17,061 nucleotides of DNA, taken from Paenibacillus sp. IHBB 10380 (GTDB lineage Bacteria; Bacillota; Bacilli; Paenibacillales; Paenibacillaceae). The translations under genes were made by a program, and so were the position numbers. The notes below the pieces were generated by a model that was given only the letters and a program-made list of their open reading frames with translations, was not told the DNA's origin and did no database searches. The stretch is taken from NCBI RefSeq assembly GCF_000949425.1, contig NZ_CP010977.1, positions 1 through 17,061 on the forward strand. Reading direction: 5' to 3'. Below are positions 14,419-17,061 of this stretch, piece by piece; the stretch's first letter is position 1, and each line of letters opens with the position of its first letter.

Positions 14419-14848
14419 TTAAGCTGTGCCTTTTCTCCGCACCATTTGGTTTAATACTTCTGATAATACTAGGCCGACTGCAACTGATCCAGAAATGAGA
14501 AAGGCCTGAGCAGCCAATTGCACGGCAGTATTGTAATCATTCTCTACAAATCTACGCGTAGCATCATAAGCTAGACCACCTGGTACCAAGGGAATGATAC
14601 CTGATACGCTGAAAATAATGACAGGCATTTTATATAGCTTCGCAAATAGCTGGCTGATCACGCCTACGATGACGGTTGCTGCTAGCGTTGAGAATACACT
14701 GTCTACGTTGTTTAGAATTAGAGTGTAATAGACTAGCCAGCTAAGCATGCCCACAAGACCGCATTGAATGAGAGATTTTTTGGGTGCATTAAAAAAGTAT
14801 GCTGAAGGCTGCGGAAGCAATGAAACTAGTGACTAGCTGTTCAATCAT
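14419..14848 (-). pseudogene. ThrE-type exporter, small membrane subunit (YjjB/ThrE_2-like), frameshifted
   Basis: This is one half of a two-protein threonine/serine exporter. It is a hydrophobic protein with about four membrane helices (SLIQCGLVGMLSWLVYY, STLAATVIVGVISQL, VIIFSVSGIIPLVPGG, LISGSVAVGLVLSEVL). The IIPLVPGG motif is conserved in this family. The natural start is ATG 14848 (MIEQLVTSFIASAAFSILF), but a run of six A on the + strand (14791-14796) instead of five puts a stop after ILF. With five the frame continues as NAPKKSLIQCGL. The open part that remains, 14820-14419, has an artificial N-terminus. It is the last gene of a two-gene minus-strand operon. Confidence 0.8.
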
Positions 14849-14866
14849 GACGGGAACCTCTTTCAA

Positions 14867-15632
14867 TTAAAAAATAGTGAGAACAACGGCAATTCCTGTT
14901 CCAATGGCGAAAGCCGTTAGAAATGCTTCTGCTCCTCGCGATAATCCTGAGACGAGATGACCTGCCATTAAATCTCTGACTGCATTGGTAATCAGGAGTC
15001 CCGGAACAAGTGGCATGACGGAACCTATAATAATTTTATCGAGTGCTTGACCGAAGCCTATGTTAACCAAGAGGAGTGAGAGAACCCCAATTAGGAATGA
15101 ACTCATTAATTCAGCGGAAAAATTTAACCTTTACTAAGCGATGTAAATAAATTAAAGTCGAATAACCCAATCCCCCACAAAGAATAGCTGGACCAAAGTC
15201 GCGCCACCCGCCTTGGAACATGATTGCAAAGCAACCGCTTGCTATCGAAGCTGCTATAATCTGAACCCATATTGGAAAGGCATGAGTCTCAACATCAACT
15301 TGCATGAGCATTTCGTGTGCTGTTTGGACTGAAATTTGACCGGAGGTTAGTTGTCTTGAAATACCGTTAGCCGTCACTACTTTTTGGAGGTCTGTTGTAC
15401 GTTCAACTATGCGTATTAATCTAGCTGATTCAGTACCATCTGCTTGAAAAACAATACCTGTTGGAGTCACATAGCTATGTGAGTGTGGAAGTCCGAGGGA
15501 AGATGCTATGCGATTCATTGTATCTTCGACACGATACGTCTCTGCTCCACTCTGGAGCATAATTTTTCCTACAAGCAGGCAGACATTAATAATGTCGTGG
15601 GTTGTATGATCTGATTTGATTTCCAAGTCCAA
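14867..15632 (-). pseudogene. ThrE-type exporter, large subunit (YjjP/DUF1212-like), frameshifted
   Basis: This is the partner half of the exporter, which moves small amino acids such as threonine and serine out of the cell. The first part (15632-15111, 173 residues) has the cytoplasmic domain with GAETYRVEDTMNRIASSLG and TPTGI, then the first membrane helices. The second part (15106-14867) has GSVMPLVPGLLITNAVRDL and the last helices. They join if one G of the pair 15116-15117 (+ strand) is removed: KVKFFAELMSSFLIGV. Together they give the usual length of about 254 residues. The start is TTG 15632 behind AAGGAG. The smaller subunit follows about 20 bases downstream. Confidence 0.85.
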
Positions 15633-15695
15633 TCTTCTCCTTAGGATGCTATCTTACCATCTAACGTGTATTATTATTCCAATACATTCACGGAC

Positions 15696-15704
15696 ATTAT
15701 AGCA
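15696..15704 (-). promoter_or_regulatory. Extended -10 promoter of the ThrE operon
   Basis: On the minus strand TGCTATAAT is a consensus extended -10, giving a leader of about 55 to 60 bases before TTG 15632. No good -35 accompanies it. Confidence 0.55.
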
Positions 15705-15840
15705 TGAAAGAAGAGAAATTATTACTGTTCATATATTGTACTGATTTGTAATGATCTGTAATGAAATTGAAATCTAATTCTCATCGTATTTTAATGAACC
15801 AAGCTTATAATATAACTTAACCTATAATAATATAAACTTT
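15705..15840 (+). other. AT-rich interval without a gene, possible small-RNA region
   Basis: No coding frame is credible here. The + strand has several TATAAT-like boxes (CTTATAATATAACTT and CCTATAATAATATAAAC near 15800-15835) and ends at an orphan terminator hairpin. A short transcript is possible but unproven. Confidence 0.25.
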
Positions 15841-15873
15841 AGACCCGTAGCTCGTTGCTGCGGGTCTCTTTCT
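15841..15873 (+). terminator. Orphan terminator hairpin between divergent operons
   Basis: AGACCCG (15841-15847) pairs with CGGGTCT (15861-15867), with inner TAGC/GCTG partial pairing, followed by CTTTCT. The genes on both sides point away from it, so it does not end either operon. Confidence 0.65.
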
Positions 15874-15925
15874 GTGTAATTAGGCATAAATCTGGGGGAA
15901 ATCTTCTCATGTTGGATATATAGGC

Positions 15926-15966
15926 TTTACATTTATTCAGTCATAGTGTACTATTTAACTAGTACA
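15926..15966 (+). promoter_or_regulatory. GntR promoter with overlapping palindromic operator
   Basis: -35 TTTACA (15926-15931), 17 bases, -10 TACTAT (15949-15954). A perfect 7-bp inverted repeat, TGTACTA-TTTAAC-TAGTACA (15947-15966), covers the -10. This placement suits autorepression by the GntR protein encoded immediately downstream. Confidence 0.7.
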
Positions 15967-16001
15967 GAGATACATTAAGTTTAGAAGGAGGTTACTACAT
16001 T

Positions 16002-16403
16002 GTGAGCATTGAATTCGATAACAATTTACCGATCTACTTACAGATTATGAATCATATCAAAAGACAGATCGTAACAGGAATACTTCAGGCTGGGGATAAA
16101 ATTCTCTCAGTTCGTGAACTAGCTGCCGAATTACAAATTAATCCGAATACTGTTCAGAGAACGTTCCAAGAGCTCGAACGAGAAGGAATTGTCGAGACTA
16201 GGCGCGGGTTGGGGAGATTCGTGACAAGTGAGGAGTCCAAAATTATGATCATTAAGAGGGAAATGGCAGGAGATCTGTTGAATCACTTCATTATTGGAAT
16301 GCAGGAGCTTGGATTTGAGGATAACGATATTGTAACTATCGTAGCTGATGCGGTTAAGAAGAATGACGAGAGTCAAGATAAGGAGGGCGTGAATCGTGGA
16401 TAG
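16002..16403 (+). CDS. GntR-family transcriptional repressor, YtrA subfamily
   Basis: The 133-residue DNA-binding regulator has an N-terminal winged helix (PIYLQIMNHIKRQIVTGIL, SVRELAAELQINPNTVQRTF, ELEREGIVETRRGLGRFV; about residues 10-75). It has only a short helical C-terminus, the size and layout of the YtrA subfamily, whose members repress the ABC transporter genes encoded with them. GTG 16002 follows AGAAGGAGG (15983-15991). The stop overlaps the ATPase start by 8 bases, so translation is coupled. The palindrome in its own promoter is the likely operator. In this subfamily induction is often linked to cell-envelope stress, but nothing here shows the signal. Confidence 0.9.
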   Translation: MSIEFDNNLPIYLQIMNHIKRQIVTGILQAGDKILSVRELAAELQINPNTVQRTFQELEREGIVETRRGLGRFVTSEESKIMIIKREMAGDLLNHFIIGMQELGFEDNDIVTIVADAVKKNDESQDKEGVNRG

Positions 16404-17061
16404 TCTATTGCGACTAAATGGTGTAAACAAAACTTATGGATCTAAACATGCATTAAAGAATGTAACACTTGAGATAGGGCCAGGGAAGATCGTAGGTCTA
16501 CTCGGAAGTAACGGGAGCGGCAAGAGTACGCTGATGAAGATTGCTGCGGGTCTAGTTCAGCCCACTTCTGGAGTTGCATCAATAGTAGATCTGCCCTTAG
16601 GACAGAGAAGTAAGGGAGTGGTCTCCTTTATGCCAGATCGTCCTTTGACAGAGCCTTGGATGAAAGTACGAGATGCCCTTACTTTTTATAAAGATTTCTA
16701 TGAAGATTTCGATATAGTAAAGGCACGTGAAATGCTTCAATTCATGAAACTGAACGAGGGAGACCGTGTAGGTATATTATCTAAAGGAATGAGTGAAAGG
16801 CTACAATTAACACTGGCTTTGTCACGTGATGCTAGACTTTATTTACTTGACGAGCCGATTGGGGGAGTTGACCCGTCGCTCGTGGTAAAATTTTGGATGC
16901 GATTGTACAATACTACAATGAGAATAGTAGCTTGGTCATCTCCACTCACCTCGTCCGTGATATTGAACGAATCTTTGATGAGGTCATCTTCATACGTAAT
17001 GGAGAAGTGGTTATGCAAGAAGAAGTAGAGAATTTGCGGATTAAATATGGAAAAAGTGTAG
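16396..17061 (+). pseudogene. ABC-2 type transporter ATPase (YtrB-like), frameshifted and cut by window end
   Basis: This is the ATPase subunit of a drug or lipid-type ABC transporter controlled by the GntR gene. It carries Walker A GSNGSGKST, a Q-loop region, a divergent signature ILSKGMSERLQLTLALS and Walker B LYLLDEPIGGVDP. After GVDP the frame turns into non-homologous sequence ending at 17028. Adding one G at 16875 (reading GACCCGGTCGCTCG) restores VARGKILDAI, then the H-loop LVISTHLVRDIERIFDEV and a C-terminus open to the window end. A single-base loss or a base-calling error explains this. The start is GTG 16396, overlapping the repressor gene. The permease gene expected next lies outside the window. 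Confidence 0.85.

Overview
The window looks like chromosomal DNA of a low-GC, spore-forming Gram-positive bacterium, most likely Paenibacillus or a close relative. This is inferred from a secreted amylopullulanase with three C-terminal SLH modules, strong AGGAGG-type ribosome sites, a 7-1-7 Fur box, a YtrA-type GntR repressor with its ABC ATPase, and a stand-alone Nfu N-terminal domain protein. No rRNA, tRNA or CRISPR array was seen.

Layout. Bases 1-4541 hold the 3' two thirds of a giant amylopullulanase gene, broken by a one-base frameshift near 120 and a frame-changing internal deletion near 2020. Then come a small Nfu-N gene (4664-4933) and about 700 bases with no intact gene but one relic frame and two terminators. 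Bases 5762-10294 form the most interesting block: a 30-bp perfect inverted repeat (5762-5791 and 9328-9357) encloses two convergent genes, a D-Ala-D-Ala-ligase-like ATP-grasp enzyme (+) and an 818-residue P-loop NTPase with a long helical C-terminus (-). Directly outside the right repeat lies an intact tyrosine recombinase reading towards it; its stop codon sits inside the repeat. The repeats have the form of tyrosine-recombinase crossover sites and carry the ribosome site for whichever gene lies inside. I read this as a self-encoded DNA inversion switch that exchanges the gene placed downstream of the recombinase.

Bases 10295-14416 hold a Fur-controlled FecE/FhuC-type siderophore ABC ATPase, an inactivated IS3-family element that replaces the distal arm of its terminator, a small beta-rich protein gene, and a second near-identical copy of the Fur promoter and ATPase gene with a 343-bp internal deletion. 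Bases 14419-15632 (-) encode the two halves of a ThrE-type amino-acid exporter, each with one frameshift. Bases 15633-16001 hold the ThrE promoter, an orphan terminator hairpin and a GntR promoter with a palindromic operator. Bases 16002-17061 hold the GntR repressor and an overlapping ABC-2 ATPase with a frameshift near its end.

At least six small indels disrupt otherwise recognisable genes. They could reflect gene decay or poor base accuracy in the source sequence, so the broken genes should be read with that in mind. All three genes of the inversion block are intact.
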